64,000 nucleotides of DNA from an uncultured Eubacterium sp. (GCA_934561395.1 CAKTGF010000001.1:397355-461354), one strand, 5' to 3'. Shown: positions 33,097 to 41,930, counted from the stretch's first letter. Notes: generated by a model from the letters alone, not told the origin. Numbers and translations: made by a program.

Positions 33097-34793
33097 TGAA
33101 AAGAATATCAAGCCTGCTATCAATTTTGCTGTTAATTTGCATTTTAATTTGTGCAAACATTTCTGCATTTGCAAGCAGCGAATATTACATTAACACCTAT
33201 AATGTGGATATGATTGTTAATGAGGACAACAGCATTGATGTTACAGAAAGCATCAGCGCATACTTTAACACCGAAAAGCACGGCATTTATCGCTACATTC
33301 CCATTGACAACACCGTTACCCGCAGTGACTCAACGGAATACACAAAAAAGGCAAAGGTAACAAATGTAAGCGTTAACGAGCCCTATTCCACATACACCGA
33401 GGACGGTAATTATGTTATCCAAATAGGCGATGAAAACAAAACCCATACGGGAGAAATGAACTACACCATAAAATACAAATACCTTATGGGCAGAGAAGCT
33501 AACGAGGGCTTTGACGAATTATACTACAACATTATAGGCGGCGGCTGGGACGCTGTCAGCAAATATGTAACCTTTTCAATAACCATGCCCAAGAATTTTG
33601 ACCAATCAAAGCTTGGCTTTTCAAAGGGCACATACGGCACGGTGGGCAACGACAACAATGTTGAATACACCGTAGAGGGCAACAAAATAACCGGCAAGGT
33701 TGTGGGGGCACTATCCCCCAACGAGGCGCTGACCGTACGCCTGGAGCTTGACGACGGCTATTTTACCTTTGACGAAAAAGCGTATATGTTCCAACTGCTC
33801 ACAATGGTTGCCCTGCCCCTTGTTGCTTTGGCAGTAGCAGTTATACTTTGGGCAAAATACGGCAGAGATAAAAAGATTGTTGATGTTGTGGAATTTTATC
33901 CCCCTGAAAATATGAACAGCGCACAGGTTGCCATGTGGAACAAGGGCTACATTCAGCAAAGGGACACGGTAGGTCTTTTGCTTGAGCTTGCAAATGAGGG
34001 ATATGTAAGCATATCCGAAGAGGACGGGGAAAAATCCAATACCAAAATAATAAAGGAGCGTTCAAGCTACACCGGAGGCGATAAGCAAAAGCGTGAATTT
34101 TTCGACGGCTTATTCCCGAAAAACAAAAAAAGCGTTACCGTTAAGGAGCTTGAAGAGGATTTCTACAAAACCGCAACCTCAATTTCTGAGGAAATTAACC
34201 TTATGCGAAAAAAGGTTTTTGACCCCAAATCATTGGTGCTCAGAATAATCGGCTGGGCTGTTGCGGTTGTAACGGCGGCACTGTCGATTGTATTTTGCAA
34301 CTCAATTTTAGGCGACGAAAAGAAATATGCCTTTTGTGCAATCGGCGTGGGTATTTCTGTTTTGGCGTTTATTATATCCTGCTTTGTAAGAAGAAGAACC
34401 GATGAAGGGCATCTTTACAAGCAGCAGATAAACGGCTTTAAAACCTTTTTGGAAACTGCCGAAAAAGAACGCCTTGAGGCCCTTGTTTATGAAAATCCGT
34501 CATATTTTTACAACATTCTTCCCTTTGCCTATGTTTTAGGCGTGTCGGACAAATGGATTGAAAAATTTGAGGGCATTGCAATGGAACCACCAAGGTGGTA
34601 TTACGGCTACAATTACAGCCCAATGACAATGTACTACTTTATGCACCGCTCAATGAATAATATTTCAAGAGTAATGTCTACCCCGAATATTGAAAAGGAC
34701 GGACTTTTCGGCAGCAGCAGCGGCAGCTTTGGCGGTGGTGGCGGTGGCTTTGCAGGAGGCGGCTTCGGCGGCGGTGGCGGCGGAAGCTGGTAA
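33096..34793 (+). CDS. DUF2207 family membrane protein
   Basis: 565 residues. Signal peptide (SSLLSILLLICILICANISA), an extracytoplasmic beta domain of about 210 residues (YINTYNVDMIVNEDNSIDVTE onwards), a membrane helix near 235-250, a cytoplasmic winged-helix-like region (TVGLLLELANEGYVSI), two more helices near 385-430, and a Gly-rich tail FGGGGGGSW at the end. This is the DUF2207 architecture that commonly accompanies LemA. Function unknown. A strong terminator follows the stop. Confidence 0.85.
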   Translation: MKRISSLLSILLLICILICANISAFASSEYYINTYNVDMIVNEDNSIDVTESISAYFNTEKHGIYRYIPIDNTVTRSDSTEYTKKAKVTNVSVNEPYSTYTEDGNYVIQIGDENKTHTGEMNYTIKYKYLMGREANEGFDELYYNIIGGGWDAVSKYVTFSITMPKNFDQSKLGFSKGTYGTVGNDNNVEYTVEGNKITGKVVGALSPNEALTVRLELDDGYFTFDEKAYMFQLLTMVALPLVALAVAVILWAKYGRDKKIVDVVEFYPPENMNSAQVAMWNKGYIQQRDTVGLLLELANEGYVSISEEDGEKSNTKIIKERSSYTGGDKQKREFFDGLFPKNKKSVTVKELEEDFYKTATSISEEINLMRKKVFDPKSLVLRIIGWAVAVVTAALSIVFCNSILGDEKKYAFCAIGVGISVLAFIISCFVRRRTDEGHLYKQQINGFKTFLETAEKERLEALVYENPSYFYNILPFAYVLGVSDKWIEKFEGIAMEPPRWYYGYNYSPMTMYYFMHRSMNNISRVMSTPNIEKDGLFGSSSGSFGGGGGGFAGGGFGGGGGGSW

Positions 34794-34823
34794 AAAGCAA
34801 GCCTTAAAACAAAAATCATAAAG

Positions 34824-34869
34824 AAAAATGCGACAGCTTTGAGGACTTCCCTCTTCTGTCGCATTTTTT
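34824..34869 (+). terminator. Terminator after the lemA-DUF2207 unit
   Basis: AAAAATGCGACAG pairs with CTGTCGCATTTTT around a loop with GAGGAC; T-run TTTTTTG. The A-rich 5' flank makes it usable for the convergent phosphatase gene too. Confidence 0.85.
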
Positions 34870-34892
34870 GTTGTATTAAAATTTCTATTAAA

Positions 34893-35609
34893 TTAATGTC
34901 TTGTATCATCATCAAAGCATTCGCAGAACCTTGCCTGAAATGATGGTTCCTCTCCCCCGGCATAAAGGTGGCTTAAATCGCCGTACTGAACACAAACAAA
35001 TATTGCCTTGCCCTTTTCCCTTTCCTCGGTAACAAGGCGTGTTACCGCTGTGGGCAGCGCTCTGAAATTATGCCACAAAATCATCGGAGAAATGCTGAAT
35101 ATACGTGACAAAATTACAGATTCCACCCCAAAGTGGCAAAAAAGGACTATTTTATCGTGATTTGACCTGACCGCATTATAAATTCTGCCGTTTTTTACAT
35201 AGCCATGCTTTTCAAGGAGCTCATCAACTCCGTTGCAAACCATATCGTAGCATTTTTTAACGCTGCCCTTTTTCATCAAATCAACATCAAGCCATTTATC
35301 ATAGCTGTAATAATCGTCAATATTGCTCCAATAATCGGGCATTCTGTCCCAACAGTTGCGTTTGTTAAGCAGTGTGCCAACCTTGCCCTCAAACTCCCTG
35401 AGCCATTGGTATGTAACAGCGGTTTTGCCTGTTTTCTCCAAGGTATATGAGGCGGTTTTTTGTGCTCTGCCCAGGGGCGAGCAATAATAAGCGTCAAAAT
35501 TTTCCTTTGCAAGCCTTTCAGCCAGCAGCTTTGCCTCACGCTCCCCTTTTTCCGTTAATGTATCGTTAGCATAATCGGGGTCGCCGTGCCTGACAATCCA
35601 AATTTCCAT
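34893..35609 (-). CDS. Histidine phosphatase family protein
   Basis: About 238 residues. The RHG catalytic motif WIVRHGDPDYANDTLTEKG lies at residues 4-22, the second His is in VLFCHFGVES near residue 173, and the RAQKTA segment is a family mark. It is a phosphoglycerate-mutase-fold phosphatase of unknown substrate. The start at 35609 (MEIWIVRHG) is chosen; the frame extends upstream to 35642. It follows pnuC by 2 bp, so the pair is one operon and a link to NAD precursor metabolism is possible but unproven. Confidence 0.85.
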   Translation of the reverse strand: MEIWIVRHGDPDYANDTLTEKGEREAKLLAERLAKENFDAYYCSPLGRAQKTASYTLEKTGKTAVTYQWLREFEGKVGTLLNKRNCWDRMPDYWSNIDDYYSYDKWLDVDLMKKGSVKKCYDMVCNGVDELLEKHGYVKNGRIYNAVRSNHDKIVLFCHFGVESVILSRIFSISPMILWHNFRALPTAVTRLVTEEREKGKAIFVCVQYGDLSHLYAGGEEPSFQARFCECFDDDTRH

Positions 35610-35611
35610 AG

Positions 35612-36301
35612 TTACGCCTGCCTTTTCTTCATTTTCTTCCAATTATAAAAGCCGTATAAATCGTTTGCCAAAAACATTACAAAGCACAAAATCATGGGCA
35701 AATATTTAATATTCTCCAAGGTGGCAAGGAGCCACAAAACAATTAACACAATATCGTTAAGAGAATATGCAAGGGCATAATAGGGCGAGCGAAGAATCAG
35801 CAGTATGCTGGCAAGGGCGCTTGTGAGCACGGAAACGGTGCTCACCTCCAAATTTGTTGTGTTTAAATACTTTAACATAAAGTAAAACGCAACCGTAAGC
35901 GCAGCCGAGGCCGCAACGGCAAAGGCCAATTTTCCTTTGGTCAGCCTGCCCACCTTAACCTCGTGGGAATCCTTATAGGGGTGCCTAAGCCAGGCAATCA
36001 AGGTTATAAACGCCGCCGGTGCAGACATAAAAATATAGGTTATCATTTCGCCGTAATACTTAAATTTCAGCGAAACTATACCGTAAAGAATACTGAATAT
36101 TATTGTTATTACCTGCCCAAAGGCATCGCCCTTGGCAACAAAAATAAGCGCCGTAACACCGATAACCGAGGCAACTGTGCTCAACACTCCCGAAGAGCCT
36201 GCAAAAGCGCCCGATACGCCCACAACTGCCACCGATGCCAGCCACAACACCCATTCGTTTGGCTTTAATCGTGCAAAAGGATTGTAAGGTTTAAAATTCA
36301 T
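35612..36301 (-). CDS. PnuC-like nicotinamide riboside/nucleoside transporter
   Basis: About 229 residues with seven membrane segments. PnuC-type marks include IIFSILYGIVSLKFKYYGEM, YYALAYSLNDIVLIVLWLLA and the C-terminal FVMFLANDLYGFYNWKKM. PnuC proteins carry nicotinamide riboside, relatives carry thiamine or riboflavin, by facilitated diffusion. The ATG at 36301 has AAAGGAG upstream; the longer frame to 36400 is not used. No NAD riboswitch is seen in the leader. Confidence 0.82.
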   Translation of the reverse strand: MNFKPYNPFARLKPNEWVLWLASVAVVGVSGAFAGSSGVLSTVASVIGVTALIFVAKGDAFGQVITIIFSILYGIVSLKFKYYGEMITYIFMSAPAAFITLIAWLRHPYKDSHEVKVGRLTKGKLAFAVAASAALTVAFYFMLKYLNTTNLEVSTVSVLTSALASILLILRSPYYALAYSLNDIVLIVLWLLATLENIKYLPMILCFVMFLANDLYGFYNWKKMKKRQA

Positions 36302-36326
36302 ATATAACTCCTTTAAATATGAGTAT

Positions 36327-36355
36327 AATATATCACAAGCTTTGTCATTATTCAA
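36327..36355 (-). promoter_or_regulatory. pnuC promoter
   Basis: TTGAAT (36350-36355) and TATATT (36327-36332), minus strand, 17-base spacer. Confidence 0.5.
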
Positions 36356-36365
36356 CACAATAACC

Positions 36366-36424
36366 CAATAAAATAAGAAAGCACGGCAAGGGGTGCACAA
36401 AAGAACTTCCCACCTGCCGTGCTT
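36366..36424 (-). terminator. Terminator after the class II aldolase gene
   Basis: AAGCACGGCA pairs with TGCCGTGCTT across a 26-base inner part that itself pairs (GGTG/CACC); followed by TCTTATTTTATT on the minus strand. Confidence 0.8.
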
Positions 36425-36436
36425 GGTTTTATTTAA

Positions 36437-37654
36437 TTATTTCTCGTCAATCTTCTTTGAATATTTAGCAAGATAAACGGTTCTCATAAGGAAGCATTCT
36501 GCCTTTGGAACATAGTGCGGACGATTGAAAATATCGCAATCAATAACTGCCGCACAGCCCTTATCCATAATAATATCAAGAGCTTGAAGGTCGCCGTCGC
36601 TGTTGCCTGTAACCAAAGCGCCGTTACCCTGAATGAGAACAGCGTTTCTGCCGTCGATTGCCTTGCCGATTTCCTTAGCGCAAGCGTCTGTGTCGCCGTC
36701 AATCCATGGGCAATTTTTAACATCAAGGCCAACGATTTGAGCAAAGTCGTCAATCATAGGACGCATTGGCTCGCCTGTGCATGAAACAGCAACAACATCG
36801 GGTGTTGCAACATGCATAATTTTTGTGCAATCCTCAGAATTGTAAATTGCACGGTGAATTTTTTCAACCTTCGGTGCAACGCCGTTAACACCCAAGCCTG
36901 TTTCCATATCAACATCAACGGTTTTGCCGCCGACTGTAAGGGTAAAGGTTGAGCCGTTTCTTACGGATGAACCAAGGTCGCAGATTGTTTCAGGCATTGG
37001 CTGAGCACCATTTTTGTCAAGGAAATATGCTCTTTTAGCGTCGTCTGAATATGTCTTTTCCCAAGAATGGCGAAGATAGTTATCCTGAAGAACCTTGTTA
37101 CAGCAAGCCTCAAGATTTTCTGCAAGTGCAAAAGCATTGTCATAGTTTTCGCCCATTACCAACGCACCGTGGTGCATAAGCATAATTGCATAGCAACTTG
37201 GGTTTGTAACAATGCAGTTTTCAACTTTCTTGCGAAGAGAATCTGTTGTTGACATAGCATATTCTGCGGTGGGGACCCTGTCGCCGAGAACAGGTTTAAA
37301 TTCATCATAAACATTTGTAATTGTCATACCTGTGATGCTGACAATTGTTGCAGCCTTTTGGTGGGTATGAATTACAAAATCAACTGTGGGATGATGGCGA
37401 TAAGCAGCTGCGTGAACGCCTTTTTCCGATGAAGGCTTAATGTCGCCCTCGTAAGAGCAATCGTCAATGTTAACAACAACAATTTCATCAGGAGTAAGGG
37501 TTTCATAAGCTCTGCCTGACGGTGTAATAACAAACTGTGTATCTGAAATACGGGCAGAAACATTACCCCATGTGCGGGCAATAAGGCCTTTTTCGATTAA
37601 TTCCTTACCAGCTTTAACGCAAAGCTCCTTTGCTTCTTCAATAGTATAAGCCAT
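36437..37654 (-). CDS. Tandem class II aldolase/adducin-domain protein
   Basis: 405 residues made of two class II aldolase domains. The first (1-215) keeps the zinc-site residues: Glu77 (SSEKGVH), His96 and His98 (VIHTHQ), and His161/162 (LMHHGALVMG). The second (about 235-400) has the same fold pattern, but HTH is replaced by HVATPD and HHG by QGNGALVTG, so it should not bind zinc. Relatives cleave fuculose- or ribulose-phosphates or act on other phosphorylated sugars. It lies 72 bp after a class III aminotransferase and both face a TetR-FGGY kinase pair, suggesting a sugar or amino-sugar pathway. Confidence 0.82.
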   Translation of the reverse strand: MAYTIEEAKELCVKAGKELIEKGLIARTWGNVSARISDTQFVITPSGRAYETLTPDEIVVVNIDDCSYEGDIKPSSEKGVHAAAYRHHPTVDFVIHTHQKAATIVSITGMTITNVYDEFKPVLGDRVPTAEYAMSTTDSLRKKVENCIVTNPSCYAIMLMHHGALVMGENYDNAFALAENLEACCNKVLQDNYLRHSWEKTYSDDAKRAYFLDKNGAQPMPETICDLGSSVRNGSTFTLTVGGKTVDVDMETGLGVNGVAPKVEKIHRAIYNSEDCTKIMHVATPDVVAVSCTGEPMRPMIDDFAQIVGLDVKNCPWIDGDTDACAKEIGKAIDGRNAVLIQGNGALVTGNSDGDLQALDIIMDKGCAAVIDCDIFNRPHYVPKAECFLMRTVYLAKYSKKIDEK

Positions 37655-37726
37655 ACTTATTTCTCCTATAAATCCATTAAAAGGAGCGAGTAAACCCGCT
37701 CCTTATTTAATTTGTATTAAGTTTGA

Positions 37727-39211
37727 TTAATAATCAATCTTTTCGCACTTTGAAAGAACCTTGTCAAAACGCTTGATGCATTCGTCGATATCCTCTTCAG
37801 TGTAAGCGCTTGAGGTGTAAAGACGAGAACCTGCAAGTGTAACAAGACCCTCTGCCATGTAAGCAGCGCCCATATACTGCATCTCTGTTTGGCGGATGCC
37901 TGTTTGCTTAAGTACAGTAGGAATAGTCCATGGCTTCTTCCAGTTAACGCTGAAGTGCATTGTTGCCACTGTATGAAGCTGGCAAATTGAGCCGACATTG
38001 TAGCAAACGAACGGAAGGTCATACTTTTTGATTGACTCGTTAATACCCTTAACAAGTCTGTCAGCCATTTGACCTGCAACCTGGCAAGCATTTCTCTTTT
38101 CAATTTCGTTAATTACTGTGTAACCTGCACAGCAAGAGATAGGTGTAGCAGCCATTGTACCGCCGCACATTGCCTTATGAATCTTCTTGCCCTCAGCCTT
38201 ATCAAGACCTGCGCCAAGATATTTCATAACTTCTCTGTGACCGCCGATACCGCCTGCACCCGGATAGCCGCCTGCGATAATCTTACCGAAGATTGTAATA
38301 TCAGGGTCAATACCATAGTAGCCCTGTGCGCCTGAAATGCCGATACGGAAGCCGGTAACAACCTCGTCACAAACAAGGAGAGCACCGTACTTGCGGCAAA
38401 GTGCCTGAACGCCCTTAGGAAAGTCCTTGTCAACGGGGCGGGTTGCTGATTCTGGGCCGCACGGCTCAATGAATACAGCAGCTGTGCCGCCACGAAGCTT
38501 GTTGATCTTAAGCTTCTTTTCAAGATCCTTCAAATCATTGGGGAAGAACTCTTGTGTGTGCTTGAATACGAACATTGGCACACCGTGTGATTGCATGTTA
38601 AGAGTACCGGGTACACGCATACCCCAAGCAAGCTGGTCTGACCAACCGTGGTAAGCGCCGCCCATCTTAATAATGTTCTTGTGACCTGTTGCAAGACGAG
38701 CTACACGAACGGCACACATACAAGCCTCAGTACCTGAACCGAGCATACGGAACATTTCTACTGAAGGAACACATTCGCTGATTTTCTTTGCGAGTTTATA
38801 TTCATAAGGATGGAAAAGACCTGTTGACGGACCGCAGTCATCAAGAAGCTTTTTAACCTCTTCCTTAACAACATCATCGTTTGAACCGATAATTGTTGGG
38901 CCGCCTGCCTGAAGGAAGTCAAAATATTCGTTACCGTCAATATCATAGAGCCTGTTGCCCTTTGCTTTTGTCATTACAATTGGGAAAGGATAGTTGAATG
39001 CAAGGTTGTGTTGAACACCGCCGGGAATAACATTCTTAGCCTCTGTAATCATTTCCTTTGACTTTGCGCATTTTTTGTCAAAGTATTCTGTTTCATACTC
39101 TTTAAGAGCAGCTCTGTTGATTGAGTAAATTGGTTTTTTGATGAGTGCATCAAGCTGTGCGGTAAGTGCAGCAGCATTAGGATACTCTGTGATAGCGAAT
39201 CTTGTATCCAT
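37727..39211 (-). CDS. Class III PLP aminotransferase (glutamate-1-semialdehyde aminomutase-like)
   Basis: 494 residues, about 60 more than HemL, with an N-terminal extension. PLP-site marks: AKNVIPGGVQHN near residue 60, YDIDGNEYFDFLQAGGP near 89, GSGTEACMCAVRVAR near 158, CDEVVTGFRIG near 260, and the PLP lysine in ITIFGKIIAGGYPGAG near 290. No heme genes are near and the N-terminus differs, so HemL function is unlikely. It probably transaminates or isomerises an amino ketone or aldehyde linked to the neighbouring aldolase and kinase. Read from a promoter with two palindromic operators. Confidence 0.8.
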   Translation of the reverse strand: MDTRFAITEYPNAAALTAQLDALIKKPIYSINRAALKEYETEYFDKKCAKSKEMITEAKNVIPGGVQHNLAFNYPFPIVMTKAKGNRLYDIDGNEYFDFLQAGGPTIIGSNDDVVKEEVKKLLDDCGPSTGLFHPYEYKLAKKISECVPSVEMFRMLGSGTEACMCAVRVARLATGHKNIIKMGGAYHGWSDQLAWGMRVPGTLNMQSHGVPMFVFKHTQEFFPNDLKDLEKKLKINKLRGGTAAVFIEPCGPESATRPVDKDFPKGVQALCRKYGALLVCDEVVTGFRIGISGAQGYYGIDPDITIFGKIIAGGYPGAGGIGGHREVMKYLGAGLDKAEGKKIHKAMCGGTMAATPISCCAGYTVINEIEKRNACQVAGQMADRLVKGINESIKKYDLPFVCYNVGSICQLHTVATMHFSVNWKKPWTIPTVLKQTGIRQTEMQYMGAAYMAEGLVTLAGSRLYTSSAYTEEDIDECIKRFDKVLSKCEKIDY

Positions 39212-39243
39212 AAATAATCCTCCTTAAAATAATTTAAACGGTT

Positions 39244-39259
39244 GTGAGCAGTCGCTCAC
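39244..39259. promoter_or_regulatory. Palindromic operator 1 (TetR-type)
   Basis: GTGAGCAGTCGCTCAC: a 16-base palindrome (GTGAGC-N4-GCTCAC) in the leader of the aminotransferase gene, 33 bases before its start. With operator 2 it makes a perfect 16-bp inverted repeat. Confidence 0.7.
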
Positions 39260-39269
39260 CTTTTTTTGC

Positions 39270-39285
39270 GTGAGCGACTGCTCAC
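39270..39285. promoter_or_regulatory. Palindromic operator 2 (TetR-type)
   Basis: GTGAGCGACTGCTCAC: exact reverse complement of operator 1, with centre-to-centre spacing of 26 bp. Located just downstream of the predicted start of transcription, where a bound TetR dimer would block elongation. Confidence 0.7.
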
Positions 39286-39300
39286 TAAAATTACACTTTA

Positions 39301-39328
39301 AGTATATCACTTTTTTACGATTTGTCAA
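39301..39328 (-). promoter_or_regulatory. Promoter of the aminotransferase-aldolase operon
   Basis: TTGACA (39323-39328) and TATACT (39301-39306), minus strand, 16-base spacer; operators lie at about +10 to +50. Confidence 0.65.
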
Positions 39329-39359
39329 TCGAAAACTTATAAAAATTTAGTTAATATTG

Positions 39360-39388
39360 TTGCAAAAAACCACAATAAATGGTAGTAT
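39360..39388 (+). promoter_or_regulatory. Promoter of the tetR-kinase unit
   Basis: TTGCAA (39360-39365), 17 bases, TAGTAT (39383-39388). It is divergent from, and about 75 bp away from, the operators. Confidence 0.4.
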
Positions 39389-39478
39389 ATGCATAGTGAA
39401 CTACAACTCACCGAAGGAGTTTTGTAAACCTTGCACATCAAAACACGCTCTGATTTGTGCAAACTTACAGAAATTGTT

Positions 39479-40138
39479 ATGATTGAGAAAAGATATAAAG
39501 ACGCCTTTGAACGGGCAACCGACGAAAGAAAAGAAAAAATTTTACAGGTCGGCATTGAGGAATTTGCGTCAAAGGGATATGAAAACGCTAACATTAATAT
39601 AATAGCAAAGAATGCAGGCATCAGCATAGGCCTGATGTATAAATATTTTTCAACCAAGGAGGATTTATTTGTCACCTGCCTGCAAAGGGGTATGCAAATT
39701 CTTGACGAGGCGGTTGACGAAATATTAAAAAGCGACGATAAACTGCTCACAAAAGCCGAAAAACTTATTCGCACCACCTGCAAGCATTCAAGAAAGAATG
39801 CAAACTATATAAGGTTATATAATGAAATTGCAAACGACAAGGGCACAAAAATGGTTAAGACCCTTGCAAACGAAATAGAAAGCGGCACAAGTAAAAAATA
39901 CATAAGCGCAATTACATCGGCACTGGCAAGCGGCGATGTTCGTGGGGATTTAGACCCCAGGATGTTTGCATTTTTCCTGGATAATCTTTTAACCACTCTG
40001 CAATTTTCCTATTCCTGCGATTATTACAGGGAGCGCTTTGAAATTTATACCGGCGTTAACGTTGACGAAATGGATGACGAGCAGATTGTTATTCAACTGC
40101 TGAAATTTATTGAGTCGGCTTTTACATTTGAAAAATAA
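39479..40138 (+). CDS. TetR/AcrR family transcriptional regulator
   Basis: About 219 residues. The N-terminal TetR helix-turn-helix is clear: KILQVGIEEFASKGYENANI, then IAKNAGISIGLMYKYFSTKED. The ligand domain has no known signature. The ATG at 39479 gives the usual TetR N-terminus but has no ribosome binding site. An in-frame TTG at 39431 lies 11 bases after GAAGGAG and would add 16 residues, so the true start may be upstream. It likely binds the two GTGAGC-N4-GCTCAC palindromes in the divergent gap and controls the aminotransferase-aldolase genes. Confidence 0.88.
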   Translation: MIEKRYKDAFERATDERKEKILQVGIEEFASKGYENANINIIAKNAGISIGLMYKYFSTKEDLFVTCLQRGMQILDEAVDEILKSDDKLLTKAEKLIRTTCKHSRKNANYIRLYNEIANDKGTKMVKTLANEIESGTSKKYISAITSALASGDVRGDLDPRMFAFFLDNLLTTLQFSYSCDYYRERFEIYTGVNVDEMDDEQIVIQLLKFIESAFTFEK

Positions 40139-40167
40139 TCTGTTCATAATGGGAGGATATTGATTTT

Positions 40168-41796
40168 ATGAGCAAATATGTTATTACCTATGATATAGGC
40201 ACCACAGGTGTTAAAACCTGCCTTATCGAAATTGACAAGGAAATGAAAATTCTCAGCTCCGCAACAGCAGGCTACAAACTGTATGTTGACGAGGAAACAG
40301 GCGTTAAGGGCGGTGCCGAGCAGGATGCCGACGAATGGTGGGAGGCTATGTGCATAACCACCAAAACTGTTTTTGAAAAGGCACCGAATGTAAGTAATGA
40401 GCAGGTAGAGGGTGTCAGCTTCTGTTCGGCAATGCAAGGCCTTGTTCTTGTTGACAAGGAGGGTAATTGCATCCGTCGCCCTATGACTTATATGGACCAG
40501 CGTGCAAGAGAGGAGCTGCAAAAGGGCATTGCCCACGGCGTTCAAATCGCCGGTGCTGAAATTACAAAGTGCCTTAAATATCTTTATTACACACAGGCAG
40601 TTTCTTCATCTGTTAAAGACCCTATTTGGAAGTACAAATGGGTTGAGGCTCACGAGCCTGAAAACTTTAAGAAAATTTACAAGTGGCTTGATATTAAGGA
40701 ATACTTAATTTGCAGACTTACAGGGGAATTTGTAATGACCCAGGACTCTGCATTCGGCACACTTCTTTACGATACCCGTAAGGGTCACGAGGGCTGGTGC
40801 AAGCCTGTTTGCAACATGGTTGGCGTTAACATTGAGCACCTTCCCGAAATTAAGCAAAGCACTGAAAAGGTTGGCGAAATTACAGAAAAGGCTGCCGAGG
40901 AGCTTGGCCTTGCTGCCGGAACCGCAGTTTACGGCGGCGGCGGCGACGCATCACTTATCGGTGTTGGCGCAGGTGCAGTTGAGGTTGGCGACACTCACAT
41001 TTATTCAGGCACATCAGGCTGGGTAGGAACCGTTGTTCCCGAGCAGTTTGTAGATGCGGGGGCTATGATGGCATCTATTGTGGGCGTTAACCCGAAAACC
41101 TATAATTTCTTTGGAGAGCTTGAAACATCAAACAAGTGCGTCGGCTGGGTTAAGGACCACCTTGCACTTGACGAAATAGGTGTATTTTTAAGAAAATACG
41201 GCAATGCGGCAGACAGCCTTGAGCAAATGGAATTTAATATGTACGATTACCTTGAAGAGGTTATCGAGCGTGCTAACCCGGGCTCTGACGGCGTGGTATT
41301 CACACCGTGGCTTCACGGTAACCGTTGCCCGTTTGAGGACCCAAATGCTGCCGGAATGTTCTTTAACATTCGCCTTGATACAGGTAAAACCGAGCTTATC
41401 AGAGCGGTGGTTGAAGGCATTTGCTTCCACATGAGATGGATGCTTGAAAGGCAGGAGGAAAAGCCGAAGGTTAAAAATCTTAAGAAAAATGACACCGTTC
41501 GTTTTTGCGGCGGCGGTGCGCTGGGCGAGGCTACCTGCCAAATCCTTGCTGATATTCTTCAAAGAGAGGTTGTTGTTGTTGAATCTCCTCAAAACATCGG
41601 CGCAGTAGGCGCAGCTGCATGTATCGCAGTTGGAATGGGATTGATTCCGTCAATATTTGAAGTTAAAAAGCTTATTCCTATTAAGACAACCTACAAGCCA
41701 AACCCTGCAAACAAAAAGGTATATGACCGCAACTTTGAGGTATTTAAAAACCTTTACAAATGCAACAAAAAGAATTTTGAAATTCTTAACGGCTGA
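40168..41796 (+). CDS. FGGY family carbohydrate kinase (xylulokinase-like)
   Basis: 542 residues, actin-like ATPase fold. ITYDIGTTGVKTCLIEID at the N-terminus is the phosphate-1 motif; YSGTSGWVGTVV near residue 276 and FCGGGALGEATCQILADIL near 450 are FGGY marks. Substrate is a ketose or polyol; LsrK, xylulokinase and erythritol-type kinases are all in this superfamily, so I do not name the sugar. It is 29 bp after tetR with GGAGG upstream, and a terminator follows. With the divergent aldolase it suggests phosphorylation then aldol cleavage. Confidence 0.85.
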   Translation: MSKYVITYDIGTTGVKTCLIEIDKEMKILSSATAGYKLYVDEETGVKGGAEQDADEWWEAMCITTKTVFEKAPNVSNEQVEGVSFCSAMQGLVLVDKEGNCIRRPMTYMDQRAREELQKGIAHGVQIAGAEITKCLKYLYYTQAVSSSVKDPIWKYKWVEAHEPENFKKIYKWLDIKEYLICRLTGEFVMTQDSAFGTLLYDTRKGHEGWCKPVCNMVGVNIEHLPEIKQSTEKVGEITEKAAEELGLAAGTAVYGGGGDASLIGVGAGAVEVGDTHIYSGTSGWVGTVVPEQFVDAGAMMASIVGVNPKTYNFFGELETSNKCVGWVKDHLALDEIGVFLRKYGNAADSLEQMEFNMYDYLEEVIERANPGSDGVVFTPWLHGNRCPFEDPNAAGMFFNIRLDTGKTELIRAVVEGICFHMRWMLERQEEKPKVKNLKKNDTVRFCGGGALGEATCQILADILQREVVVVESPQNIGAVGAAACIAVGMGLIPSIFEVKKLIPIKTTYKPNPANKKVYDRNFEVFKNLYKCNKKNFEILNG

Positions 41797-41810
41797 TACT
41801 GATATGATAA

Positions 41811-41850
41811 ACGCCTGTCTGTTAACAGACAGGCGTATTTTTTATTTTTT
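41811..41850 (+). terminator. Terminator after the FGGY kinase
   Basis: ACGCCTGTCT-GTTAAC-AGACAGGCGT perfect 10-bp stem followed by ATTTTTTATTTTTT. Confidence 0.9.
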
Positions 41851-41930
41851 ATTGTCAAACCCAAAGCAGATTCATAGAATGTATAGAAGTAAAAAAGTTA
41901 TGCTTCAAATAACTATGAAGGAGTTTTTTT

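Noticed and set aside
36302..36365. NAD riboswitch before pnuC
   Set aside because: The leader is too short and AT-rich with no conserved class motif.
37727..39211. hemL (glutamate-1-semialdehyde aminomutase for heme)
   Set aside because: The protein is longer with a different N-terminus, has no heme-gene neighbours and is grouped with a sugar kinase/aldolase under TetR operators.
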